This document shows positions 1 through 8,599 of a DNA stretch of 64,000 nucleotides, in pieces. The notes under the pieces are model-generated. The model was not told where the DNA came from. It did no database searches and was given only the letters and a program-made list of their open reading frames with translations. Positions within the stretch are counted from its first letter, which is position 1, and every line of letters starts with the position of its first letter. Source of the stretch: Zymoseptoria tritici IPO323 (lineage: Eukaryota > Ascomycota > Dothideomycetes > Mycosphaerellales > Mycosphaerellaceae). Position numbers and translations under genes: made by a program. The stretch is taken from NCBI RefSeq assembly GCF_000219625.1, contig NC_018210.1, forward strand, positions 1,116,001 through 1,180,000, in the 5' to 3' direction.

Positions 1-1423
1 GGAAGGTTATTGGCTGCCATGTATCTGCGCCCCATCGGTAGATATCGTTGCCTTCAATATGACCGTCCTCAACTTCAGTGCACTCAGAATCCTCTTGGTT
101 GTTGCTGAAGCACATGACGTGGCCGTCATTATCTGACAAGTCTTCCAAATGGAGACTATCAAGCGAAAACGCGGCTTCGGTGAGGACGGACAGTGTGCGG
201 CGCCAGCTTCCCTGGACAAGGCGAATGTTACGCAACCTGAGATCTTCGAGCACTGGACCATGCGCTCTGAGAAAAGCTGCGAGCTGATCCTCATCCGTGC
301 AAAAGCCCGCCAGATGCAGGCTGCGCAAGGTTTTCATCGGCCGCATCAGCGCGAGACTGTCCATGTATCGAGGCCTGGATCGCATTGTAGCTATGTTCAA
401 CTCCGCGGACTTGTAGCTCAAGTTATACTTTGCGAGTTCCAATACTTCGAGGTTCGAGCATGCCTCCAACATACGAGTGAGGGCGATCGTTGACTGCCTT
501 GCATTCTCTTCCAACTCCTCCAGCGTGGGTAGCGGATGACGTGTTTCGTCGGTCAGGTGCCTCGAGTCCGTTCGCGAATGATCTCCCCCATTCCTTGTAG
601 CGTACGCGGATTCGAAAATGACCTGATCCGTGAGACGAAGCGAGAGCACCCTCAGAGCTGCCAGGTGGAAGGCCTTGGGCTGCGTCCAGTTGAATTGTGA
701 CAGCGTGTCGTGAGCGACGCCGCAAGCTTGGTCGAGGCAGAAGAAGTGGAGGCACTCGACGCGCAAACCACTGTGGCGCAGGCTCTTCATGGCCATGCTG
801 AACGTATGTGCCGCTGCCTCTTGGACCCATAGGCGGCACTTCACTTCTACCGGAAAAAGCCTAGTAGTGGTGTCGTATTGGTAGGTCACGACCGAGGTGG
901 ACAGGCTTCGCAAGCTAACGCCGTCAGCTGCAAGTCCGCTAAGCGCTCTGCTCAGAAGGCACACGTCCCTCCCGTTCTTGCGAAGACGGTCGCCATCATC
1001 CTGCCACTCGCTCAACACGATGAAGTCGTCCATGACTTTGGACAAAGCTTCATCGCTGCAATTTTCCAGCTCTTCCTCATCTCCGTCATCTTCGTCCCAG
1101 TTCGTTTCGATCATCAATGGAGTTGGTCGTTTGCGAGTGATGATAATGTCCTTCAGGCGTACTGTATTGGGGACAAGGGCCACGAGCGACAGATCTTCCA
1201 GTTTCTTCGCCAGAGCGCTGTTCGACACTATCCAAACAAAGTCCTCCAGATTACGCTTTGTGATATCGAGATGCTTGCTCTTGTAAAAAGAGTGAAACCG
1301 ATCCTGGGTAGCTTTATCGGCAACGTCACGACTAACAAGTCGCATATTCTTGATGTCGGCCAGGTCGAGATGGTCGACGAACAAATTGTACAACTCCGGC
1401 GGAAGCTCCCCGAGCGAGGTCAT
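1..1423 (-). CDS. F-box protein, 3' end beyond window edge
   Basis: One uninterrupted minus-strand frame runs from an ATG at 1423 to the window edge with no stop (about 474 codons visible). The N-terminus carries an F-box-like motif at residues 5-35 (GELPPELYNLF, then DIKNMRLVSR). The rest matches, at similar spacing, the two F-box genes downstream: an ITKRNLEDFVWI segment, a TFSMAMKSLR segment and leucine-rich-like stretches such as MLEACSNLEVLEL. F-box proteins of this kind are normally substrate adaptors of SCF ubiquitin ligases; the substrate is not predictable. A DDGDEEELEN acidic insert near residue 115 is absent from the paralogues. It is the first of three head-to-tail copies on the same strand. 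The ATG aligns with the paralogues' starts. Its 3' end lies outside the window. Confidence 0.8.
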   Translation of the reverse strand, partial: MTSLGELPPELYNLFVDHLDLADIKNMRLVSRDVADKATQDRFHSFYKSKHLDITKRNLEDFVWIVSNSALAKKLEDLSLVALVPNTVRLKDIIITRKRPTPLMIETNWDEDDGDEEELENCSDEALSKVMDDFIVLSEWQDDGDRLRKNGRDVCLLSRALSGLAADGVSLRSLSTSVVTYQYDTTTRLFPVEVKCRLWVQEAAAHTFSMAMKSLRHSGLRVECLHFFCLDQACGVAHDTLSQFNWTQPKAFHLAALRVLSLRLTDQVIFESAYATRNGGDHSRTDSRHLTDETRHPLPTLEELEENARQSTIALTRMLEACSNLEVLELAKYNLSYKSAELNIATMRSRPRYMDSLALMRPMKTLRSLHLAGFCTDEDQLAAFLRAHGPVLEDLRLRNIRLVQGSWRRTLSVLTEAAFSLDSLHLEDLSDNDGHVMCFSNNQEDSECTEVEDGHIEGNDIYRWGADTWQPITF

Positions 1424-2001
1424 CTTGTTGTCCACGAGCCAACGATGCTCGGAGCGGAATCTTCCTCAGTAGCGCTGGCGGTATGATCGAAAGCTGAAGC
1501 TGATGTTGCAGCTCTAGTGATGCGATTGATTTGTTGTCGCTGTCGTATTGTTGTTGATGGTGTCCTTGTATTACCGGTGATCCTGAGGTGATGTTGTGTG
1601 GAAGAGGAAGAGGAAGTTTGAAGGCTTGCAGCAAATGTACCGGTGTGGAGGCAAGAGCCAGGATCAAACGAAAGTGACTTGAATGTATCGTGCTCGTGAA
1701 TTGTCGTGAATTCGAAGCGTTTGGTGCAATCACGCGGCTTCGCGCAATCGTCACCGTCTCAGTGAGCCTCACCTGCTTCCGACCCACGGAGTCTATTCGA
1801 ATTGTCGTGCCTCGTACGATCGGTGAGCTGCTTCGCAACGCCTTGCGCCTGTGTTTGCCCTTTGCGGACAGCCTTCCTTCAATTGTCACCTTCTTTGCGC
1901 CAGACTCGGCTCTGAACATTACGCGAGCCATTGATATGGCCAGGCTGAGGCTCATGGTAAGTCTCTTTTTGCAATAGTCTCTTTGTTCCGGACTGCCGTA
2001 A

Positions 2002-3507
2002 TCAAAGACAATCACCAAAGTCCTTCTGATTCATCTCCAGCCATTTTCCCGTGTCCGACGTGCTAGGATTATAGAATTCTGGAAGGGTGAATGGGCGATA
2101 CGGTATCTGGCGCCGAATAGCTTTGTCCGCTCGCCGAATCGCAGTGGCCTGCTCGAGGGGTCCGAAAACACTGGTACCGTCCTCATCTTCCTCGCCATCG
2201 AACGCCATGAGCTCGGATTCTCCAAGCCACACATCTTCAAGACTGAGCGCATCCAGCGAGAACTTTTGGCTCGCAAGACTAGACAAGAGTGCGTCTCCTT
2301 TGCCTTCTCCAACATTAACGTAGCGCAACTCGACGCCTTGAAGTGAGGCACTATGATGCTCAAGGAAGTGAATCAGATCCGTCTCGTTCACCCAAAGGCC
2401 CGATAGATTTACATATCGCAAGTGCTTGCCCGGCCGCATGTTCGCGAGGAAATACATGTATTGACGCATGAACTCATTTCTGACATGTTTCAGTTGTTCG
2501 TCCAGGTAGGTTTGTCGGTAGAAAGAAATGCCCAAGATCTCCAAGCCGGGACATGCCTCCAGCATCGTCGCGAGCGCCTGCGATGAACGGTTGACTGTAT
2601 TCCTGATGCGTTCCGGCAACCGCTCCATTGCGGAAGTGAACACTGGCGAATCCTCAAGTCCCGTCTCAACAGGCATGATGACTCGTTCCGCTGTCTCGAC
2701 CAGAATTTGATCAGATATGCAGATGATGAGCTTCTTCAGTCCGGGGAGGTTGAAACAGCCCGGATACGTGCGGCAAGTATGAGCGAGCGCATCACATGGT
2801 AGACCGAAGCCGCGCGAATGCGTCCCGAATACATCCAGAGAAGTGACGGCGATTTTGCTCATTGCCAGAGCGTTCATGGCGAGGAAGAACGTGTGCTGTG
2901 CTGCTTTGTGCACCCAGATCCAACAGCCAACATCACTAGGTGCTTCTGTCAAGAGCGCATCTTGGTACACAGTCACTGAGACTGACAGACTGTGCAAGCC
3001 ACGAGGCTTGTACATCTTGAAGGTGCGAAGTGCTTCCGTCAGGAAGGAGAGAGCCATGCCAGTGTTGTGAAATTCGATGTATTCCGCTTTTCGCTGGGTC
3101 AAAAATCTGAGATCCTCCCGCGCTTTGGTCCTGGCAACTACATCGTCAGATCCGGCTATCAAAGGTTCTGCGTTGCTGTCATCATGTGTAGACGCTTCGT
3201 GTGGCCATTTGTCAGGCATGGCGATGCGAGCGGGATGGACGAGGTCGTAAGCAACGCCTAATAATGTCAAATGTTCTAAAAGACGCCCGAGCCGACTGTT
3301 CGCGATGATCCAGCCGAGTTTCTCCAGCCCCTCTCGTGTAGTTTCGACGTTCTTGGTCTTGAAGCAAGCACGAAATCGGTCCTGGGTCGCATTGTGGGCA
3401 AGGGCACGATTGACAAGGCGTAAATGTCGGATGTCGTCAAGAGCCAGATGTTCGATGATCAAAGCACAGATCTCGGGAGGCAGCTCCTCGAGAGAGTTTG
3501 TAGTCAT
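2002..3507 (-). CDS. F-box protein (paralogue 2)
   Basis: A single-exon 501-residue protein. Residues 8-40 form an F-box-like motif (LEELPPEICALIIEHL, DIRHLRLVNRALA). The remainder is a leucine-rich-like helical region with a recurring MLEACPGLEILGI element and LRYVNLSGLWVNETDL, shared with the paralogues at 1-1423 and 3990-5486. The inferred role is a substrate receptor for an SCF ubiquitin ligase, cytoplasmic or nuclear, with unknown target. No membrane segment or signal peptide is seen. The gene lies head-to-tail between its two paralogues with intergenic gaps of about 480-580 bp, which points to local duplication. Identity between copies is concentrated in the F-box and the NLEKF/GLEKLGWI segment, so the copies are diverged rather than recent. 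The acidic GEEDED stretch near the C-terminus is specific to this copy. Confidence 0.85.
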   Translation of the reverse strand: MTTNSLEELPPEICALIIEHLALDDIRHLRLVNRALAHNATQDRFRACFKTKNVETTREGLEKLGWIIANSRLGRLLEHLTLLGVAYDLVHPARIAMPDKWPHEASTHDDSNAEPLIAGSDDVVARTKAREDLRFLTQRKAEYIEFHNTGMALSFLTEALRTFKMYKPRGLHSLSVSVTVYQDALLTEAPSDVGCWIWVHKAAQHTFFLAMNALAMSKIAVTSLDVFGTHSRGFGLPCDALAHTCRTYPGCFNLPGLKKLIICISDQILVETAERVIMPVETGLEDSPVFTSAMERLPERIRNTVNRSSQALATMLEACPGLEILGISFYRQTYLDEQLKHVRNEFMRQYMYFLANMRPGKHLRYVNLSGLWVNETDLIHFLEHHSASLQGVELRYVNVGEGKGDALLSSLASQKFSLDALSLEDVWLGESELMAFDGEEDEDGTSVFGPLEQATAIRRADKAIRRQIPYRPFTLPEFYNPSTSDTGKWLEMNQKDFGDCL

Positions 3508-3989
3508 TTTGCTGCAACGACCGATTTAGAGACAGACAAGCAATGTTGTTCGGAATATGGAAGGTCTTCAGGTCTTTGGAGATTTAAGCTGACGGGAGAG
3601 CAGGGATTGAGCTGACTAAGGCAAGATCGATTCCAGCCGGTGTGGAAAGCTTCGGACAGAGAATCTGTTTGATTCTCATTTCCATACGCTCGAGTGAAGA
3701 CTGACCGTGATACGACTTTCTTGTGAGCCTCCTCTGTTTCTGTCTCCATCCATGAACCCGGAATCCACGTGTCTCATCCCATCGACATCACGCTCCTTGT
3801 TCGACAGAGTATATCGAGTTCGGGATACAGAAGCGCAAGAGCCATACGCGCTCGAGCTATACGCTCTGATCTTGGCTCGCCTCAGCATCCTCACTGCAAA
3901 CAGATACTCCACCTTGCAACTTCGTAGCATGGATGCGGCGACACTCCGAAGCCTCGCAGAAACAATCTATCCTGGCAACAACGATGCCT

Positions 3990-5486
3990 TCAACGTCTCC
4001 ACACACCGAACTCCCCCAAACTCCGTCCCTCCCAAGGTGATCCGCCGCGTATGGATGGCCCATAGCCATCGGCGACGTCGTACATAATCACCTTTCTTGC
4101 CGCATCTTCTCCTGTCCGCAGGATTGTGTTATCAGTGATATTTTCCCCGGAAATCTGCGTGCATTTTTCATCCTCGCTACGGGTGAAAGTGATCGGCGAG
4201 ATGTTTACCCACAGATCTTTCAGGAGAATCCGATCGAGCGTCAGACCGTTGCTTGCATAATCTCTGCCACCTAGACAGGAAAACAGTCGGTCCAAACCTC
4301 CTTCGACGAAGACGATGTGTTCCAATTCAAGATCGCGGAGAGTGGCGCCGTGGTTTCGGATCAGTCCCACAAGGTCTTGTTCAGTCAACCGCAAACCAGC
4401 AAGGCGGAGACGGCGAAGTTGCTTCAGCGGGCGCATGAGCGAGAGGAAGCGCGCAAAGAATACCATCGCGGCGTCTCGAACATGTTGCAAGGAGTAGTGC
4501 ATCCACTCTTCTTCGTCGAAACGAAACCCCGATATCTCCAAGACCTCCAAGTTGGGACATGCTGTCAGCATTGTGGCAAGAGATTGAAGGTGCAGCTCAT
4601 CTCCGAGCAAGTCGCTCGAGGCCATCAAGTCCGTGTCTGGGACTCTCGATTGGTGCATGATGCTGAAGGAGCCACCAGTCTCCATATCCTGTTCCGACTG
4701 GACGGGGAGCGGGTCTGAAAGGCAGATAGAGAGCTGTCTGAGCGCCGTCCATTGGTACATCTCTGGACTTGGCCAACCAACTTGAGTGAGTGTGTCCCTT
4801 GGCAGACCGCATCTCATGGACGCCGGCTTCGCGTGGAAAATGTCGAGTGAACGGACGGAAATTCTGCTGTACCTGAGGCATTTCATGGCGAGCAGAAAGG
4901 TGCACTTCGCTGCTTCGTGTATCCAGATCCAGCACTGAGCCTCATTAGGCGTAAGGCTAGCGCTCCCATCGTAGCGATAGATGCTGATCTTGGTAGACAG
5001 ACTGTGCAGACCGGTCGGGTTCTGTTTTGCGAGATTACGCAGTGCCGTGGAGAGCAGTCCCGCATCCTTCCCAGAGTGGTGGAATTTATCCTGCTCCGTC
5101 CGCCGCTGGTTGAGTGAGTCGAGCTCCTTCGTGAGACTTGACTGCATTTGGTCCATCTGGTCATTCGAATAACTCAGTGCTTGGTATTTGTTGCCTTCAC
5201 TGAGCATGAGAAGGTGTCCTGGGTCATACACAACGCCCACAAGCGTCAGATTTTGCAGGAGACATCCCAGTGGTGAGTGCTCGGTGATCCAGGCGAACTT
5301 CTCCAGATTGCGACGAGTGAGTTCGACGCGTTTGCTCACAAACAGAGAGCGGAAATTGTCGTCGGTCACGATGTGTTCGAGCGCGCGGTTGATGAGGCGA
5401 AGATTTTTGATGTCCGGAAGCTCGAGCTGATCCGTCACTCGATGAAAGAGCTCTGGAGGAAGCTGATCAAGTCGCTTTGGCGGCAT
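3990..5486 (-). CDS. F-box protein (paralogue 3)
   Basis: A single-exon 498-residue protein. The F-box-like motif is at residues 6-38 (LDQLPPELFHRVTDQL, DIKNLRLINRALE). It shares the NLEKFAWITEHSPLG block, the TFLLAMKCLRYSRI block and the MLTACPNLEVLEI leucine-rich block with the two neighbouring copies. It is expected to bind Skp1 through the F-box and recruit an unknown protein for ubiquitination. The start is the first ATG of the frame and aligns with both paralogues. It is the most upstream member of the minus-strand trio. The last 60 residues are not conserved between copies and look disordered. Confidence 0.85.
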   Translation of the reverse strand: MPPKRLDQLPPELFHRVTDQLELPDIKNLRLINRALEHIVTDDNFRSLFVSKRVELTRRNLEKFAWITEHSPLGCLLQNLTLVGVVYDPGHLLMLSEGNKYQALSYSNDQMDQMQSSLTKELDSLNQRRTEQDKFHHSGKDAGLLSTALRNLAKQNPTGLHSLSTKISIYRYDGSASLTPNEAQCWIWIHEAAKCTFLLAMKCLRYSRISVRSLDIFHAKPASMRCGLPRDTLTQVGWPSPEMYQWTALRQLSICLSDPLPVQSEQDMETGGSFSIMHQSRVPDTDLMASSDLLGDELHLQSLATMLTACPNLEVLEISGFRFDEEEWMHYSLQHVRDAAMVFFARFLSLMRPLKQLRRLRLAGLRLTEQDLVGLIRNHGATLRDLELEHIVFVEGGLDRLFSCLGGRDYASNGLTLDRILLKDLWVNISPITFTRSEDEKCTQISGENITDNTILRTGEDAARKVIMYDVADGYGPSIRGGSPWEGRSLGEFGVWRR

Positions 5487-5803
5487 CTTGACGATGATGC
5501 GGTGGTATTGAATTGGAGGAGATGAAGTTCGTGTTGGAGGGCGTTGTTGTTTGTAATGAAACCTGGGGCAGTCGCGCGGCGGACTAGCATCGTGCAGCTA
5601 TCTTGCAGCTACCCCTGCCAAGGATATGCAGTGTTACGTGAAGAACTTTTTGGAGAGGTCGCTGTGTGCGCACCAGGATGACACAGACCGCCGCCGCAAC
5701 TCCAACGAGAAGTCCTTTCTCGGTAGGTGGTCGACCCGTACAAAGCGCACAATCCAAATGGCTCATCCATCTCAGAAACAGCCGCGGACGCTGATGCACC
5801 AGA

Positions 5804-6427
5804 TTATTCCACCCCAGCTTCTATCCGATTCGTGCTCGTCGAATCCGGAGCATGAGTCGTCGAGGCATGCTTGCTCCAGTCCGACGTGGAATTGATCAGC
5901 AACTCGTTCTCCCTCGCATAGGCAATGATATTGGACATCAGCTCGGAAAAGAAGCCTGGGCCGTTGAAGCGGACTTGTAGACTTTGCAGCGTGCAAGTGA
6001 AGACGTCGAACTTGCAGCAATTGGAGGATTTGAGGCGAGATCCGCGGGCGGCGATGGCGTTGATTGCCTACAGGATGGGAGGCCGGCCGATGTTGGGGTT
6101 GGCGGAGAGGGGCAGGTATTGGACCAATTTGACTTGCACGAGTTCTTGCGTGCGGCGGGAAATGTCGTTGTCTGTGCTCTCGAGAGCTTCTTTGCAGGCT
6201 TCCGTAATGTCACGAAGATGACATCCATAGATATCGCTGTATCCATCATCGGCCCTGCTGGAGTCCTGCAGGTTGCACCTCAGCTTCCTCGTATGGCAAT
6301 GCTGACACACCCGCCTTGATCGTCGCTTGGCAGTGATACTCTGCCTTCGCCGGGCGGTCGTGTTGGCAGTGGAGGTCGATGCGGGCGTCGAGAAGTCGGC
6401 CTTGTCGTCGTCCTGTGGAGCCGACAT
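5804..6427 (-). pseudogene. Decayed Zn2Cys6-type transcription regulator
   Basis: A 208-codon frame begins at 6427 with MSAPQDDDKADF and a basic RRSRRVCQHCHTRKLRCN segment. This matches the first half of a fungal Zn2Cys6 cluster (C-x2-C-x6-C), but the second cysteine triplet expected within the next 30 residues is absent. The frame is broken by one in-frame TAG near 6070, readable as a CAG-to-TAG change. It then continues (AINAIAARGSRLKSSN) to a TAA at 5804. No middle homology region is present. It is therefore most likely a truncated, inactive regulator. An unrecognised short intron around the TAG cannot be excluded by eye. The next gene downstream is the F-box copy ending the trio. Confidence 0.45.
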
Positions 6428-6541
6428 CGGCGCAACAACATGTCAACCCTGCACCTGCAGATGAGGTGCCTGTCAGCAAAGAGAGACTTCATCGGCTAAA
6501 GCATCGCGGACATGGTGCGGGGTTGTTCTGACCCGGCCAAT

Positions 6542-6967
6542 TTAGGAAGGAGCCCTGCACAGGAACAGGAATAGAGGGAACATCCACGAATGTTGACAAG
6601 GATATGGGCAGCACACAACCTCACCTGGCAGGATCTCACCTCCTGTCTTCCAGCTCGCCCACAGCCTCGAGCCGTGTGAGTCTGCCATGTCTCCGCCAAG
6701 TTTCTTGGAAGAGCCAATTTTGACGAAGTCCTCGTCGCACGACATGTCCGGCAATATCAATCGTGGTAGTGGAGCATCGAGGCGGCTGAATGCCAGCAAC
6801 TCTCGAAAAATCACCCCTTCAACCGAAGATTCGCCAGCTTTATCAAAATTGAAAGGCTCTTCATCCCTGTCGTTCATGGTTCGGCGCGGCTCTAGAACCA
6901 TTGGGACCCATGTACTGCCCAGCTTGTGTTCCGGGGTACTGCGTCGCCAACACGTGTTTGCATGCAT
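6542..6967 (-). CDS. Uncertain open frame next to the MULE
   Basis: An open frame of about 140 codons reads toward the decayed zinc-cluster gene. I recognise no domain. The segment VEGVIFRELLAFSRLDAPLPR looks protein-like, but the last 30 residues read like intron or UTR sequence, and a GTGAG donor-like site follows WASWKTG. It lies about 40 bp from the MULE's target-site duplication, so an upstream exon could be displaced beyond the element. Minus-strand sequence at 11640-11900 on the far side also has short open stretches, but they do not join this frame cleanly. It may be a remnant, one exon of a split gene, or spurious. Confidence 0.25.
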   Translation of the reverse strand: MHANTCWRRSTPEHKLGSTWVPMVLEPRRTMNDRDEEPFNFDKAGESSVEGVIFRELLAFSRLDAPLPRLILPDMSCDEDFVKIGSSKKLGGDMADSHGSRLWASWKTGGEILPGEVVCCPYPCQHSWMFPLFLFLCRAPS

Positions 6968-6994
6968 GATGCTCACGTTTTGATGTGGATCTCT

Positions 6995-7005
6995 GCGAGA
7001 TTCAC
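6995..7005. repeat. Target-site duplication, left copy (MULE)
   Basis: GCGAGATTCAC directly precedes the left terminal inverted repeat. The identical 11 bp follows the right one at 11615-11625. Mutator-like elements typically generate 8-11 bp duplications, so this marks the insertion event. Confidence 0.9.
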
Positions 7006-7058
7006 GGCGAGGCTATGGGCAGCCATGAATCTCATCTGCGGGCAGCCATACACGTCAC
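7006..7058 (+). repeat. Left terminal inverted repeat of the MULE (53 bp)
   Basis: It begins GGCGAGGCTATGGGC and ends CACGTCAC, and it is identical over 53 of 53 positions to the reverse complement of 11562-11614. The ten-base word GGGCAGCCAT occurs twice within it, 21 bp apart, and could be a paired transposase contact site (inference). Homology between the two ends stops abruptly after the 53rd base. Confidence 0.92.
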
Positions 7059-7201
7059 TCTATGTTATATACAGGAATGCACAGTATTCGTTACTAACGA
7101 TAATGGTATTGAGTTTGTTTATGTAATTCCACACACGAACGCCCCTAGCTCTGCCCGCGAGATTGGCTACAGAGGACGTTGTAATATCACTTTTTGAAGC
7201 C

Positions 7202-8100
7202 TTAGCCTCTCGTCTGTATCGAAAGTATGCAAGTTCGTAGTGTTCGGTCTCTTACACCGTCGCAAGGTAGTAGTAAAAGCAAGAAATCACACCTAAAAAG
7301 CACCCTAAACGCCTCGTCTGTGTCGAAGAAGGAGGAATCCCCCTACGAGCCCGTAGGCTAGTCGTCTTGGTCGAGGTCCTGGCGGTTGTTAGTCACCTCG
7401 TTCTGAACGGCTACTTAGGAGAGAAGTAGGTGCTACGTTATAGCCGCGCCGCCCTAGATCTGCTCGAGTAAAGTACGAAGTATCGAGCGCACTTCGCGGG
7501 TTATCTTCTGTATATCTGTTAGAGGTCTTTGTTTTAAACGAAGAGGTATATATACCGAGATGCGGCCGTTGGTCTGGCGGCTCGTCCAGGTACCCTGCAG
7601 AATCGCCTAGTACTCGACCATCGCATCCTTCTATAGACAGCTATACGGCATAAAGTCCTCGCCGTTACGGCCGATAGGAATGTCGGTGCCCCTCGGCATA
7701 GCCGTATTCGCGGTCCAGCAGCTATAGCACTTGGCCACGCCGCGAGCTCCACGCTAGCTGTGCGCCCTGTTATGTGTTAGTAGCCGCTCGTTTTAAACGA
7801 GCTCGTTATAAACGTACCGTAGGAAGCCTTCGACGGAGGAGTTAATCGGCTGAGGACAGCTGTCCGGACCCTAGCGAATAGCGTAGTAGCGCACGCGGTT
7901 ACGCTAGTTGTTCGAAAGGTTAGGCCACTGCCTATTAATCTCGGCGATCTAGCGGTTCTCTTGTGTCGAACGGTTGGCGTTAGCAGGTAGGGCGTTAAAG
8001 CCGGCCCAGGTAGTACAGTTGGAAGCTATCGTTGTGAACGAGGGCGAGGGAGAGGGAGAGGACTTGGTAATCTTGGTGTTCGTTCTTAACGAGAGACTTA
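7202..8100 (-). pseudogene. Second MULE-encoded reading frame, function unknown
   Basis: Read on the minus strand, one register from about 8100 to a TAA at 7202 gives about 300 codons of protein-like sequence broken by 12 stops, 11 of them TAG. These are the expected products of CAG-to-TAG and TGG-to-TAG change. Visible segments include KITKSSPSPSPSFTTI, INSSVEGFLRYVYNELV and PRGTDIPIGRNGEDFMPYS. No ATG is left at the expected start, and I recognise no family. It lies downstream of, and in the same orientation as, the transposase. MULEs in plants and fungi often carry a second gene; in the plant VANDAL group such genes encode factors that counter silencing. A similar job here is inference only. 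Confidence 0.5.
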
Positions 8101-8309
8101 GATAGGTATGAGTGTTAAAGAAAGGAAGAGGGTTTAAAGTCGAAGAAACGGCGGTATAAGAAGACAGGCCGGGTCCAATTCGTCATTAACGAGCGTGACA
8201 GGCAGCATTCACGTCCTGTCTGCTGACCGGAAAACCGAGCATGTGGCCTCGTTGTAAGCGAAAAGTCGGTCCTCGTTGTGAGCGAAAAGTCGGTCAGATG
8301 GCCGCCCAA

Positions 8310-8554
8310 ATAAGCTCGTTGAGGACGAGAATGTGATAAAATCAGCTCGTTGAGGGCGAGAACGTGATAAAAACAGCGTCCATCTGATAGAAAACCCGCC
8401 TAAATAAGCTCGTTGAGGACGAGAACGTGATAAAATAGGTGCCTATCTAATAGACAGAACGCCTATATGACACGTTTTGCCCCTTAACTGAGCACGTTGT
8501 GAACGAGAACTGAGCACGTTGTGAACGAGAACTGAGCACGTTGTGAACGAGAAC
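8310..8554 (+). repeat. Short tandem and near-tandem repeats in the MULE
   Basis: A module reading GCTCGTTGAGGACGAGAA followed by (T or C)GTGATAAAA occurs three times, at about 8315, 8346 and 8409. A 22-bp unit starting TGAGCACGTTGTGAACGAG is repeated in tandem three times at 8489-8510, 8511-8532 and 8533-8554 with no differences. Every unit contains the TCG-N7-CGA motif or its ACG-N7-CGA variant, so the motif has been amplified here in clusters between the two reading frames. Confidence 0.8.
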
Positions 8555-8599
8555 GTGATATATATAGCCTATTAAGTAAGCTATCGAGGCGCCTACTGA

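Noticed and set aside
423..839. 138-codon minus frame
   Set aside because: It lies inside the first F-box coding region in a different register. The F-box frame is continuous through it.
1332..2018. 228-codon minus frame between F-box genes
   Set aside because: It overlaps the N-terminus of the first F-box gene in another register and is low complexity. It is a shadow frame.
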